Below, piece after piece: positions 54,237 through 63,065 of a stretch of DNA of 64,000 bases. This stretch comes from Cellvibrio sp. KY-GH-1 (GTDB lineage: Bacteria; Pseudomonadota; Gammaproteobacteria; Pseudomonadales; Cellvibrionaceae). The stretch lies in the NCBI RefSeq assembly GCF_008806975.1, contig NZ_CP031728.1, positions 310,001-374,000 on the forward strand, given 5' to 3'. Made by a program: the position numbers and the translations under genes. Position 1 is the stretch's first letter. The number at the start of each line of letters is the position of its first letter. The notes below the pieces were generated by a model that had not been told where the DNA came from, did not search any database, and worked only from the letters and a program-made list of their open reading frames with translations.

Positions 54237-54303
54237 GGGCGCAATAAATTGTGCCCCTACGATGGGGTTTTGATTGTATGTAGGGGTTCAATTTATTGAA
54301 CCC
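54237..54303. repeat. pair of inverted palindromic elements (GTAGGGG type)
   Basis: GGGCGCAATAAATTGTGCCCCTAC (54237-54260) and the reverse-facing GTAGGGGTTCAATTTATTGAACCC-type element (54280-54303; inner palindrome GGGTTCAATTTATTGAACCC). Two related palindromes in opposite directions in a 140-base intergenic gap resemble the widespread short palindromic repeats of many bacteria. Confidence 0.7.
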
Positions 54304-54340
54304 AATAATTGAACTCATTAAATTAATCCGGGATATATCC

Positions 54341-55165
54341 ATGACTTTTACATTCGATTTTAACAATAAAAACATTTTAGTGGTCGGCGGTACCAGTGGC
54401 ATAAATCGCGGTATTGCAGAAACGTTTGCCAAGGCTGGTGCGCGAGTAGCAGTAGTCAGTCGCTCGCAGGAAAAAGTTGATGATACGGTGCAATCGCTGA
54501 AAAATTACGGCGCCGCAAATGCCACGGGTTTTTCTGCTGATGTGCGCGAAGTGGACGCGATCAAAGCTGGTATCGATAAAATCGCCGCCGATTGGGGAAA
54601 ACTGGATGTGGTCATATCCGGTGCGGCGGGAAATTTTCCGGCGCTGGCGATGGGTATGTCCCCCAATGGTTTTCGTTCAGTAATTGAAATTGACTTGTTG
54701 GGTACATTTCACGTTATGCAGGCTGTATACCCTCACCTGAAAAAGCCGGGTGCATCGATTATCAATATTTCCGCGCCGCAAGCTGAAATCCCAATGGCAG
54801 GGCAGAGCCATGTGTGTGCCGCTAAAGCGGGCGTGGATATGATTACCCGGACGTTGTGTTTGGAGTGGGGCGCAGAAGGTGTGCGCATTAATTCGATTAT
54901 TCCCGGCCCTATCGATAATACCGAAGGCATGCGGCGTCTTTCACCCAGTGAGGCACTTCGCACAGCGGTTACCAAATCTGTACCACTTCAACGCTTGGGA
55001 TCTACAGATGATATTGCCAATGCTTGCTTATTTTTGGCGTCGGATTTTGCGAGTTACATCAGTGGCGCGGTGATTCCGGTGGACGGGGGTTGGGCGCAGG
55101 GCGGGGCAGCGGTTGTAGGGGCCGGTTTAGCGGAAATGTTAAAATCCACGCCAAAGGCAAAATAG
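54341..55165 (+). CDS. SDR oxidoreductase, DECR2-like 2,4-dienoyl-CoA reductase
   Basis: 274 residues. Rossmann GGTSGINRGIAETFAKAGAR near residues 16-35, ISGAAGNFPALAMG (NAG-type motif), then SAPQAEIPMAGQSHVCAAKA: the usual active Tyr of YxxxK is missing and the Lys is kept, as in 2,4-dienoyl-CoA reductases. PGPIDNTEGMRRLS and SGAVIPVDGGW agree with DECR2 members. It would use NADPH to reduce dienoyl-CoA in breakdown of unsaturated fatty acids. Paired with the hydratase upstream. Confidence 0.83.
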   Translation: MTFTFDFNNKNILVVGGTSGINRGIAETFAKAGARVAVVSRSQEKVDDTVQSLKNYGAANATGFSADVREVDAIKAGIDKIAADWGKLDVVISGAAGNFPALAMGMSPNGFRSVIEIDLLGTFHVMQAVYPHLKKPGASIINISAPQAEIPMAGQSHVCAAKAGVDMITRTLCLEWGAEGVRINSIIPGPIDNTEGMRRLSPSEALRTAVTKSVPLQRLGSTDDIANACLFLASDFASYISGAVIPVDGGWAQGGAAVVGAGLAEMLKSTPKAK

Positions 55166-55208
55166 GTATTAAAAGCAAATTTTCATAAGCAAAATTTTTT
55201 CTCGCTAA

Positions 55209-55251
55209 CCCGTAGAAATTGCAAACTGTTTCGCAATTCTACGGGTTTTTT
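55209..55251 (+). terminator. terminator after the SDR gene
   Basis: CCCGTAG...GCAATTCTACGGG hairpin followed by TTTTTTATTT. The remaining gap 55252-55670 (about 420 bases) before the GH5-like gene has no ORF. Confidence 0.85.
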
Positions 55252-55622
55252 ATTTGGCAACCGGATTGCGTATTCAGTTGTACCCGTGCAAGCTGTTGTA
55301 AACAACAATAAAAATATAATCTTCCTGTAAATGAGATTCGTTATCTCGGCATTAACAATAAAGTCATTCGAAACCCTGTTTTTATTTCATCTTTTCTGTT
55401 TTTGAAGTTAGTCATTGTATTGACATAATTTTTCTTTTGACTGCATTTTATAAAAAATAGCTTGATAAGAGCCTGGTGGAACTGTCTTTTTTTGCGTGAA
55501 ATAGAAATATAAAAATAATGTTTGCATTCAATCAATACCCCTGTCGATGGTGAGAGATAAGCGATTAGCAAGTGATTTTTTCATGTAAAAAAGCGCGCGC
55601 TACTCATTAATAACGACAAGAC

Positions 55623-55652
55623 GTGCCGCTTTTTACAGTTTTGAGGCGGCAC
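55623..55652 (+). promoter_or_regulatory. hairpin in the 5' leader of the first GH5-like gene
   Basis: Perfect 7-bp stem GTGCCGC / GCGGCAC enclosing a 16-base loop, ending 19 bases before the ATG at 55671 and just upstream of AAGGAAA. It could control ribosome access or be an attenuator; function unproven. Confidence 0.5.
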
Positions 55653-55670
55653 TAGATAAAGGAAAATAAG

Positions 55671-57488
55671 ATGGGATATTTTGATAATAAATCTGCTTCA
55701 CTTTTAAGAACCCTTGGGATTGCCGCTTTAGCACTTTCGAGCTCGCAAGCGGTGTTGGCCAATTGGACTGTTCAGGGCAGCCAATTAATTGATCGTAACG
55801 GTCAGCCATTTGTGTTTCGCGGAGTAACTATTGACCATACCTTGGCTCCCGAAAAAACCGTGCAAGCGATAAAAGATGTCGCGGCTACTGGAGCCAATGC
55901 GGTACAAATCGAATTTCCCATCGCATTTTATAATGGCTTCCCGCGTGAAGTTGCAGCCCAGTTGAAACAAATCGTAGCGGCTTGTAAAGCAAACAAGTTG
56001 ATTTGCGTATTGGAATCCAATGATATTAGTGGGTATCCGGAAGGTACTGGTTCGCAATCTCCCGATATTTATGCTGGTTCATGGTCTTGGGATGATTTTT
56101 TGCCAGTCGTTGCCGGTCAGCAGGATTACATTATTATCGGTTTGGGCAATCAAGCGCTTGGCAATAGCGCGCCGGCTGCCGAATATAAGTCCCGTATGTA
56201 TACCTATTTAAGCAACCTGCGTTCGTCCTTGCCCGGCTTCACTGTAATGGTGGATGGCAATTTGTGGGGCCAGGATGTTGATAAGGCGATGGTTTCTCTC
56301 GCGGAGGAAACTCGCGCTCCTGGAAACGCGCTACAAAACGTTATTTTTTCCATTGATATGTTTGATAAATACTCGAACCCTGAAACGGTTCGTGAATACA
56401 TTGCGCGCTTCAAGGCGATTGGTGCTCCGTTAGTCATCGGTGGGTTTGCACCAACCGCTTATTATCATCCGAACTACAATGGCTCTATGCCGCTAGTGGT
56501 GCCACAACTCCCAGCCGCGTCCGTTATGCAATATGCGCAGGAAGCAGGCGTTGGTTATTTTGCATGGAGTTGGAGTGGTAATAAAAATTCTGCGCTTGAT
56601 TTAGTGAGTAATTGGAACCCTGCGCAGCTAACTACTTGGGGTGATTTAGCACTTAACGGAGTCAATGGAATAAAAGCTACTGCAAAACCTGCCAGCATAT
56701 TTAGTAGTACTAGCAGTTCGAGTAGTAGTTTCAGTTCGGCAAATCTTCCGCCGGTACCCGGCTTTAGTGTAAGCAACTATCCCACTACGTTCTGTAATGG
56801 GCGGGAAGCGGTTGGAATCATCAACGCAAATGCGGACGCAACTATTGACCCGGAAGGTGATGCATTCTCTTGTTCCTGGCAAATTAGCGGTGGTGCATCT
56901 ACATCCGCATCAGCCTGTACTGCCAGTTTCCCAAGCCAAAATAGAATGTACTACCAGTTGACGTTGACGGTAACTGATTCAAAAGGTGCATCTGCACAAT
57001 TAACGAAAACAGTTCAACCGTTTTACGTAGATTGTCCAAGTAGTTCAAGCAGCAGTTCTAGTTCAATTAGAAGTTCCAGCTCAATACCTGATGCGAGTCG
57101 CCCAAGTACTTCTAGCAGTTCTGTGCGTAGTTCCAGCAGCAGCTCAATCAGAACATCCTCTAGTTCTTCCGTTCCTCAAACGACAAAGGCGCAATGCAGC
57201 TATGTAATTAACAGCCAGTGGAATAATGGCTTCACTGCGGCCATTCGCATTAAAAATACCACTAGTACCGCGATCAACGGGTGGGATGTGAATTGGCAAT
57301 ATAGCGACGGTTCAAAAGTCACCAATTTATGGAATGCGACTTTGAGTGGTAGCAATCCATACACTGCAAAAAATCTGAGTTGGAATTCTACAATCCAGCC
57401 TGGCCAAACAGTTGAATTTGGTTTCCAAGGTACCAAGTCGGCTGCAGTCGCTAGCACTCCTGTTGTAACTGGCAGTATCTGTCAGTAA
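55671..57488 (+). CDS. secreted GH5_8-like protein without catalytic glutamates, CBM2 (paralogue 1)
   Basis: 605 residues: signal peptide (1 to about 31), GH5_8 mannanase-like domain (about 32-345), Ser-rich linker, PKD-like Ig domain (about 360-450), long Ser-rich linker, C-terminal CBM2 (about 505-605, [17 protein letters not shown]). The match to GH5_8 is clear (WTVQGSQLIDRNGQPFVFRG; SWSGNKNSALDLV; LTTWGDLALNGVNGIKATAK), but the active site has changed. Arg to Gln79, His to Asn117, acid/base Glu to Gln161 (GLGNQALGN), His to Asp229, Tyr to Phe231, and nucleophile Glu to Gly258 (VIGGFA). So it is not a normal mannanase; it may bind glycan or use other residues. First of four tandem paralogues. 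Confidence 0.88.
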   Translation: MGYFDNKSASLLRTLGIAALALSSSQAVLANWTVQGSQLIDRNGQPFVFRGVTIDHTLAPEKTVQAIKDVAATGANAVQIEFPIAFYNGFPREVAAQLKQIVAACKANKLICVLESNDISGYPEGTGSQSPDIYAGSWSWDDFLPVVAGQQDYIIIGLGNQALGNSAPAAEYKSRMYTYLSNLRSSLPGFTVMVDGNLWGQDVDKAMVSLAEETRAPGNALQNVIFSIDMFDKYSNPETVREYIARFKAIGAPLVIGGFAPTAYYHPNYNGSMPLVVPQLPAASVMQYAQEAGVGYFAWSWSGNKNSALDLVSNWNPAQLTTWGDLALNGVNGIKATAKPASIFSSTSSSSSSFSSANLPPVPGFSVSNYPTTFCNGREAVGIINANADATIDPEGDAFSCSWQISGGASTSASACTASFPSQNRMYYQLTLTVTDSKGASAQLTKTVQPFYVDCPSSSSSSSSSIRSSSSIPDASRPSTSSSSVRSSSSSSIRTSSSSSVPQTTKAQCSYVINSQWNNGFTAAIRIKNTTSTAINGWDVNWQYSDGSKVTNLWNATLSGSNPYTAKNLSWNSTIQPGQTVEFGFQGTKSAAVASTPVVTGSICQ

Positions 57489-57509
57489 ATCAAAATTAAT
57501 TTTTGCAAA

Positions 57510-57534
57510 GCACAGGGCTTTAACAGCTCTGTGC
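57510..57534 (+). other. intergenic hairpin between paralogues 1 and 2
   Basis: GCACAGGGC / GCTCTGTGC 9-bp stem (one G-T pair), loop TTTAACA, no T run. It may stabilise or process the mRNA. Confidence 0.55.
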
Positions 57535-57562
57535 ATTTGTTAACTAATCAAAAGGAAATGCC

Positions 57563-59131
57563 ATGAAAAAATTATTCAGCGCTCATAAATCAAAGATTGG
57601 AAAAGCTATTGCCATTTTAAGTGTAGGGCTTCTCGCAGCACCTGCATTTTCCCTTTCGCCACTTGCCCTCACTTTTTGGAAAGTGCAGGACGGAAAATTA
57701 ATTGATCCGAATGGAAATCCGTTTGTGTTTAGGGGGGTAACCATCAATCACACCTTGGCTCCTCAAAAAACCGTGCAAGCGTTGAAGGATATTGCCGCAA
57801 AAGGCGCTAACTCTGCACAAATTGAATTCGCAATTCAGGGGAGTTTTCCCCGTCCCGTTGTTGCTGAATTACGAGACATCATTCAGACCTGTAAAGATAA
57901 TAAATTGGTTTGCGTCCTGGAGCCCAATGACGGGAGTGGTTATTCGGAGACATTGAATTCGGTAAGCCCAAGCATTATGGCCTATTACTGGAGCTGGAAT
58001 GACTTGCGCGAAGTGCTGAATGGTGCTCAAGGTCATATTATTCTTGGGCTTAGTAACCAGATTCTAGGAAATGTTTATTCGGATTTCGACTATGTTGTAC
58101 GGATGGAAACCTATCTCTCAGAATTTAGAGCAAACTTGCCTTACGGCTTCATGATAATGATCGATGGAAATAAATGGGGTCAGGATAGCGATAAGGCAAT
58201 GTTGCAATTAGCTGCCAGAAACCTCCAGCGAGGTGGCGATTATGCGAATATTATTTACTCCGTAGATATGTTTGATTCCTACACGACTGGGGAATCGGTG
58301 CGCAATTACATTTCGAGTTTTTCCGAACTTAAAGCGCCTTTGGTAATCGGCGGTTTTGCGCCTACCGCATATTATCATCCCTATAACACTAGCCCACGTC
58401 CTGCTGTGGTCTATGATTTGCCTGAAGACTTGGTAATGCAGTATGCGGAGCAGTATGGTGTGGGATACTTTGGTTGGAGTTGGAGTGGTAATGAAAATTC
58501 GGCTTTGGATATGGCGGTGAATTACAATCCAACAAATTTAACCCCCTGGGGAAAATTGCTGTTTGATGGCACGAGTGGTATTAAGGCCACTGCAAAACCC
58601 GCGAGTATTTATAACAGTAGTGCAAGTAGTATCACGAGTAGTTCGATAAACTTTTCTAGCTCCAGTGCGTCTAGTATAAGTGTAGTTAGTTCCTCCTACA
58701 TGAGTTCGGAGCGAGCCCAACCGTCGAGTTCTTCGAGTTCGTTAATGTCTACTAGTAGATCCAGCTCGTCAATTAAGTCTAGCGTTTCTACCGCCAGTTC
58801 AAAGTCATCGTCTAGTTTGGCTGTCACGAAAGCGGTTTGTTCCTATGTGATAAATAGTCAGTGGAACAACGGTTTCACCGCATCTATTCGTATTAAAAAC
58901 ACGTCTACAACCGCTATTAATGGGTGGGATGTGAATTGGCAATACAGCGACGGTTCAAAAGTCACCAATTTATGGAATGCGACTTTGAGTGGTAGCAATC
59001 CATACACTGCAAAAAATCTGAGTTGGAATTCTACCATTCAACCTGGACAAACTGCCGAGTTTGGTTTCCAAGGTACCAAATCCGCTGCTACAGCGAGCGT
59101 GCCTGTAGTATTAGGAAGTATTTGCCAGTAA
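57563..59131 (+). CDS. secreted GH5_8-like protein without catalytic glutamates, CBM2 (paralogue 2)
   Basis: 522 residues: signal peptide (about 1-30), GH5_8-like domain, Ser/Thr-rich linker, CBM2 (about 425-522); no PKD domain. Acid/base position is Gln166 (GLSNQILGN) and nucleophile position Gly264 ([13 protein letters not shown]). His in the third loop is replaced by Asn (EPNDGSG) and His-Met-Tyr by SVDMFD. AAAAGGAAATGCC precedes the start. 74 bases behind paralogue 1, so one operon is likely. The CBM2 DNA is almost identical to that of paralogue 1 over about 113 bases. Confidence 0.87.
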   Translation: MKKLFSAHKSKIGKAIAILSVGLLAAPAFSLSPLALTFWKVQDGKLIDPNGNPFVFRGVTINHTLAPQKTVQALKDIAAKGANSAQIEFAIQGSFPRPVVAELRDIIQTCKDNKLVCVLEPNDGSGYSETLNSVSPSIMAYYWSWNDLREVLNGAQGHIILGLSNQILGNVYSDFDYVVRMETYLSEFRANLPYGFMIMIDGNKWGQDSDKAMLQLAARNLQRGGDYANIIYSVDMFDSYTTGESVRNYISSFSELKAPLVIGGFAPTAYYHPYNTSPRPAVVYDLPEDLVMQYAEQYGVGYFGWSWSGNENSALDMAVNYNPTNLTPWGKLLFDGTSGIKATAKPASIYNSSASSITSSSINFSSSSASSISVVSSSYMSSERAQPSSSSSSLMSTSRSSSSIKSSVSTASSKSSSSLAVTKAVCSYVINSQWNNGFTASIRIKNTSTTAINGWDVNWQYSDGSKVTNLWNATLSGSNPYTAKNLSWNSTIQPGQTAEFGFQGTKSAATASVPVVLGSICQ

Positions 59132-59153
59132 TCATTAATCATTTTTCGGACGT

Positions 59154-59179
59154 GCACACAATGGTAAACCATTGTGTGC
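59154..59179 (+). other. perfect intergenic hairpin between paralogues 2 and 3
   Basis: GCACACAATGG-TAAA-CCATTGTGTGC: perfect 11-bp stem with 4-base loop, followed by GCCGGTTTTTTT, terminator-like but weak. It lies between the two genes, 29 bases before the start at 59208. Confidence 0.75.
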
Positions 59180-59207
59180 TGCCGGTTTTTTTAAAAAAGG
59201 AAATTCC

Positions 59208-61064
59208 ATGAAAAGATTATTTTCTCACCGTAAATTATTACTTGTAAAAGCCATAGGGGCACTTGTCTTGGGGGCATCGGCTACATCTGCTTTTGCATTG
59301 TCGCCGGTAGCCTTAACCGGGTGGACGGTGCAAAACGGAAAGTTAATGGATCCTAATGGTAATCCATTTATTTTTCGTGGTGTGACTATTGATCACGGCC
59401 GTGCACCGGATAAAACAATACAGGCACTGAAGGATATTGCCGCACTGGGTGCGAATTCTGCACAAATTGAATTTCCATTAAATTGGACGGTTCCCTTTAC
59501 TTATCCGCGTACGGCGGTAACCGAATTAATTGGAATTATCAAAACCTGTGCAGAAAATAAATTGGTGTGTGTACTGGAACCGAATGATGTTGCTGGTTTC
59601 GGTGTGGTAGATGGCGTCGCTAGTCCCTCCAACACGGCTTCTTTATGGGATTCAAGCGATATGAGAATGGCTTTGTCGGCACCTGGCGTGACGAACCATA
59701 TTATTATCGGTTTTGGTAACCAACATTTTGGTCATGGCACAGAACAATTTTACAGAGACACAGCCCAGAGCTATACCCATGGGATACTAAGTTCGTTACC
59801 GCCGAATTTTATGATAATGCTAGACGGAAGCGATTGGTCGCAGGATACCACCAAGGCAATGCATTATGTTGCACAGGGTATCAGTCAGGACAGTACATTA
59901 AAAAATCGTGTGATTTTTTCTGTGGATTTTTTTGATGATTATCAATATCCGGAAAAAGTACGTGATTACATAGCCAGTTTTGCGGAAATTGGTGTTCCAC
60001 TGGTTGTTGGTGGATTCGGCCCAGCGCCTTATTACCACCCGTTCAATACGACTATTCCTGTGCAACTAAATGCACCGCAATTGCCGGCTGCCTCAGTTAT
60101 GCAATATGCGCAGCAATATGGAGCTGGCTATTTTGGATGGAGCTGGAGTGGTAATGAAAATTCTGCATTGGATTTGGTTGCTAATTGGAATGCAAATGCT
60201 CTGACCAATTGGGGTAATTTATTATTTAACGATGTGAACGGCATTAAAGCAACTGCTAAGCCAGCCAGCATTTTTAATGGTACTACCAGTAGCGCTAGCA
60301 GCAGCTCTGTTGCTTCAAATAACTTTCCTGTCGCAGTTATCGATAACGTTGCGATGGAGTACGTTCGCTGTGGAGTGGTTTATGGTAAGGCCTCCGCATT
60401 GCGTTCGACGGATTCTGATGGTGATGCGCTGAGTTACAAGTGGACTGTGAGCGGCCCCGAGAACTATACCTCTACTAACTCGGAAATTCGGTTTTCAATG
60501 TTTTGGCCATTGGTTGAATACAGGGTAAATCTGGAAGTGAGCGATGGAAAGGGTGGTGTCAGCGTAGCGACTACGGTGATGAAACATTCTTACTCTAACG
60601 TTTGTCCGCAGCCATCTTCTTCCGCATCGAGCCATTCCAAATCGACTAGCAATTCCTCAAGCTCTATTAGATCTTCCAGCTCAGTGCAAACCTCTAGTTC
60701 ATCGCTTAGCTCATTGAATTCATCGAGGAGTTCATCGAGGAGTTCATCGAGCACTGCGGCGGTTGGCAAGTGCAGCTACATAATTAACAGTCAATGGAAT
60801 AATGGCTTTACCGCAGCTATTCGCATAAAAAATACCACCAGCACTGTGATTAGCGGTTGGAATGTGAATTGGCAATACGCAGATGGTTCCAAGGTTACTA
60901 ATTTGTGGAACGCCACATTGAGTGGAGCTAATCCTTACAACGCAAAAAACCTGAGTTGGAATTCAACTATTCAACCGGGGCAAACCGTTGAGTTTGGATT
61001 TCAAGGTACTAAATCCGCTGCCGCAGCAAGTATTCCTGCAATTACCGGCGCGGTCTGTGAGTAA
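59208..61064 (+). CDS. secreted GH5_8-like protein without catalytic glutamates, CBM2 (paralogue 3)
   Basis: 618 residues. Signal peptide (1 to about 31), GH5_8-like domain, PKD-like domain (FPVAVIDNVAMEYVRCGVVY on), Ser-rich linker, CBM2. Acid/base position is Gln172 (GFGNQHFGHG) and nucleophile position Gly269 (VVGGFGPAPYYHP). Other site changes repeat those of paralogues 1 and 2 (SAQIEF; EPNDVAG; SVDFFDD). AAAGGAAATTCC precedes ATG 59208; the frame is open upstream to 59172 without a ribosome site. Same function class as its neighbours. Confidence 0.87.
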   Translation: MKRLFSHRKLLLVKAIGALVLGASATSAFALSPVALTGWTVQNGKLMDPNGNPFIFRGVTIDHGRAPDKTIQALKDIAALGANSAQIEFPLNWTVPFTYPRTAVTELIGIIKTCAENKLVCVLEPNDVAGFGVVDGVASPSNTASLWDSSDMRMALSAPGVTNHIIIGFGNQHFGHGTEQFYRDTAQSYTHGILSSLPPNFMIMLDGSDWSQDTTKAMHYVAQGISQDSTLKNRVIFSVDFFDDYQYPEKVRDYIASFAEIGVPLVVGGFGPAPYYHPFNTTIPVQLNAPQLPAASVMQYAQQYGAGYFGWSWSGNENSALDLVANWNANALTNWGNLLFNDVNGIKATAKPASIFNGTTSSASSSSVASNNFPVAVIDNVAMEYVRCGVVYGKASALRSTDSDGDALSYKWTVSGPENYTSTNSEIRFSMFWPLVEYRVNLEVSDGKGGVSVATTVMKHSYSNVCPQPSSSASSHSKSTSNSSSSIRSSSSVQTSSSSLSSLNSSRSSSRSSSSTAAVGKCSYIINSQWNNGFTAAIRIKNTTSTVISGWNVNWQYADGSKVTNLWNATLSGANPYNAKNLSWNSTIQPGQTVEFGFQGTKSAAAASIPAITGAVCE

Positions 61065-61078
61065 ATAAAATAAATTTG

Positions 61079-61101
61079 GCCTCACGTTGTGGGGCTTTTT
61101 T
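61079..61101 (+). terminator. weak terminator between paralogues 3 and 4
   Basis: GCCTCAC-GTT-GTGGGGC hairpin followed by six T. It may lower expression of the fourth gene rather than end the operon fully. Confidence 0.65.
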
Positions 61102-61138
61102 ACGTTAGTTGAGAATTAACCACAAGGAAAAATGAATT

Positions 61139-62929
61139 ATGAGTTCGTTATTAAAAAATTCGATTAAGCAATTCAAAAAAATCGGTCTGGGTTTGGCGGT
61201 TTTGGCCGTTACCCAATCAGCATATTGTGATTGGACGGTGCAAGGGAGTCAGATTATTGATCCTAATGGCACACCCTTTGTGTATCGCGGTGTGAATTTG
61301 GGAATATTGCCTGATGACGCATCGTTACCGTTTGTGATGAGCGATATCGCCTTTTCGGGCGCAAACGCAGTGCGCATTCCTGTGCAGGGTATGGGTAATG
61401 ATCGTTTGACGCGGTATGTAGAGCAGTGTAAGCAAAATAGATTAGTTTGCGTACTTACGGATACCAGTATTTACGGTTATGGAGATAATTTTGGACCCTC
61501 GAATCAGTCAGATATCTTGTACGCATGGTTAAGCCGCAAGCCGGTTCTTGATGCCTATAAAGATTACGTCATCGTCGATATTGCCAGTGGCCCTAGCGGG
61601 AATGGTGGAAATCTTATAATGCAGTTTTACGAGTTTATCGTTGTGCTTTTACGGCTACAAGGCGTTACGAATCAATTAATGATTAGTGGTTCGAATTGGG
61701 GGCAGGACTGGAGTAACGAACTGCGCGATAATGCCGAGTACATACGTTCCAAAGATAGTTTGAACAATGTTATTTTTTCCGTGCATATGTATGAAGCTTA
61801 TAGCGATCCCGCGACTATTCGTTCCTATCTGAAGTCTTACCTTGATCGTGGCTTACCGATTGTTGTGAGTGAGTTTGGCCCGGTTCGTCGCGATAGAACT
61901 AATGAGACCAGAAACCCCTATGTGAATAATACGGTTGCTGTAGATTCCATCATGGCGACGACTCAGGACTTGGGTGTTGGTTATTTGGGGTGGACCTGGA
62001 GTGGTTACACCACTAAATTTACAGATTTGAATATGTTTACCGCGTTTGACCCAAATAAGATTACTCCCTGGGGAACTCGCTTGATCGACGGCGAGAATGG
62101 CATTAAGGCAACGGCCAAACGTGCATCGCATTTTTCAGCAGGCAGCGCTTCATCGCGTAGCTCTTCCAGCGTGTCCAGTGAAAATCTACCGCCTTACGCG
62201 GTCATTACGGGTCGTGTTGTAAATCCTGCGTGTGGTTCGGCATTTGCGGAAATGAGCGGCGCCGATAGTAAGGATCCAAACAATGATCCACTGACTTATT
62301 CGTGGCAAGTGTATGACTCTTCACTTTATTCTTATCAAAATTTCACTGGAAGGGATTTGAATTTTCCTATTCGTTCAAACGTTGTTTATCAATTTATATT
62401 AGATGTGGAGGATGGTCGCGGTGGAAGAAGTACGGCGACTAAGGATATGAGCCTCAATTTCCCGAGCGCTTGCCCGCCACCGCCAAGTTCATCCTCATCG
62501 ATGCGCAGTTCGAGTAGTCGTTCATTCAGTTCAAGCAGCAGTTCGTTTAGCTCGCGTTCCAGTGTCAGTTCGCGGCCGTCGAGCAGCTCGGTATCTTCAC
62601 GCAGTTCATCCAGCGCTGGAGCGACCAAAGCACAATGTAGCTACGTTATTAATAGTCAGTGGAGCAATGGGTTTACCGCAAGTATCCGCATTAAAAACAC
62701 CAGCAACACGGCGATTAATGGTTGGGACGTGAATTGGCAATACGCCGATGGCTCAAAAGTGACTAATCTGTGGAATGCTACCTTGAGTGGATCTAATCCG
62801 TATTCGGCAAAAAATCTAAACTGGAATTCTACGATCCAACCAGGGCAAACCGTAGAGTTTGGGTTCCAGGGGAGTAAATCGTCCGCTGCGGCTGCGGTTC
62901 CTGCGGTAACGGGTGCTGTGTGCCAGTAA
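61139..62929 (+). CDS. secreted GH5_8-like protein with partial active site, CBM2 (paralogue 4)
   Basis: 596 residues. Signal peptide (about 1-30), GH5_8 domain (about 31-335), PKD-like domain, Ser-rich linker, CBM2. Closer to true GH5_8: Arg is kept (AVRIPVQG), His and Tyr in SVHMYEAYS are kept, nucleophile Glu245 is kept (VVSEFGPV). But the acid/base pair Asn-Glu is Ser-Gly here (DIASGPSGN; Gly151 in place of Glu). Retaining hydrolysis would be crippled. This gives an order of decay across the four genes. Confidence 0.86.
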   Translation: MSSLLKNSIKQFKKIGLGLAVLAVTQSAYCDWTVQGSQIIDPNGTPFVYRGVNLGILPDDASLPFVMSDIAFSGANAVRIPVQGMGNDRLTRYVEQCKQNRLVCVLTDTSIYGYGDNFGPSNQSDILYAWLSRKPVLDAYKDYVIVDIASGPSGNGGNLIMQFYEFIVVLLRLQGVTNQLMISGSNWGQDWSNELRDNAEYIRSKDSLNNVIFSVHMYEAYSDPATIRSYLKSYLDRGLPIVVSEFGPVRRDRTNETRNPYVNNTVAVDSIMATTQDLGVGYLGWTWSGYTTKFTDLNMFTAFDPNKITPWGTRLIDGENGIKATAKRASHFSAGSASSRSSSSVSSENLPPYAVITGRVVNPACGSAFAEMSGADSKDPNNDPLTYSWQVYDSSLYSYQNFTGRDLNFPIRSNVVYQFILDVEDGRGGRSTATKDMSLNFPSACPPPPSSSSSMRSSSSRSFSSSSSSFSSRSSVSSRPSSSSVSSRSSSSAGATKAQCSYVINSQWSNGFTASIRIKNTSNTAINGWDVNWQYADGSKVTNLWNATLSGSNPYSAKNLNWNSTIQPGQTVEFGFQGSKSSAAAAVPAVTGAVCQ

Positions 62930-62998
62930 TCCCGCGTTAATATTAAATAACCGGTAAAGATTTTTAAGGTAAAAACCAAATACTGGATCAAGAAAAAT

Positions 62999-63024
62999 TG
63001 CCCCGCACTCGCGGGGCTTTTTTT
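62999..63024. terminator. terminator after paralogue 4
   Basis: GCCCCGC-ACTC-GCGGGGC followed by seven T: strong stem, ends the four-gene cluster. It also lies about 40 bases beyond the stop of the convergent barrel gene. Confidence 0.92.
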
Positions 63025-63065
63025 GTTCGAGCTATCGCAAAATTTACAGGTGTTTAAAGTGAATA

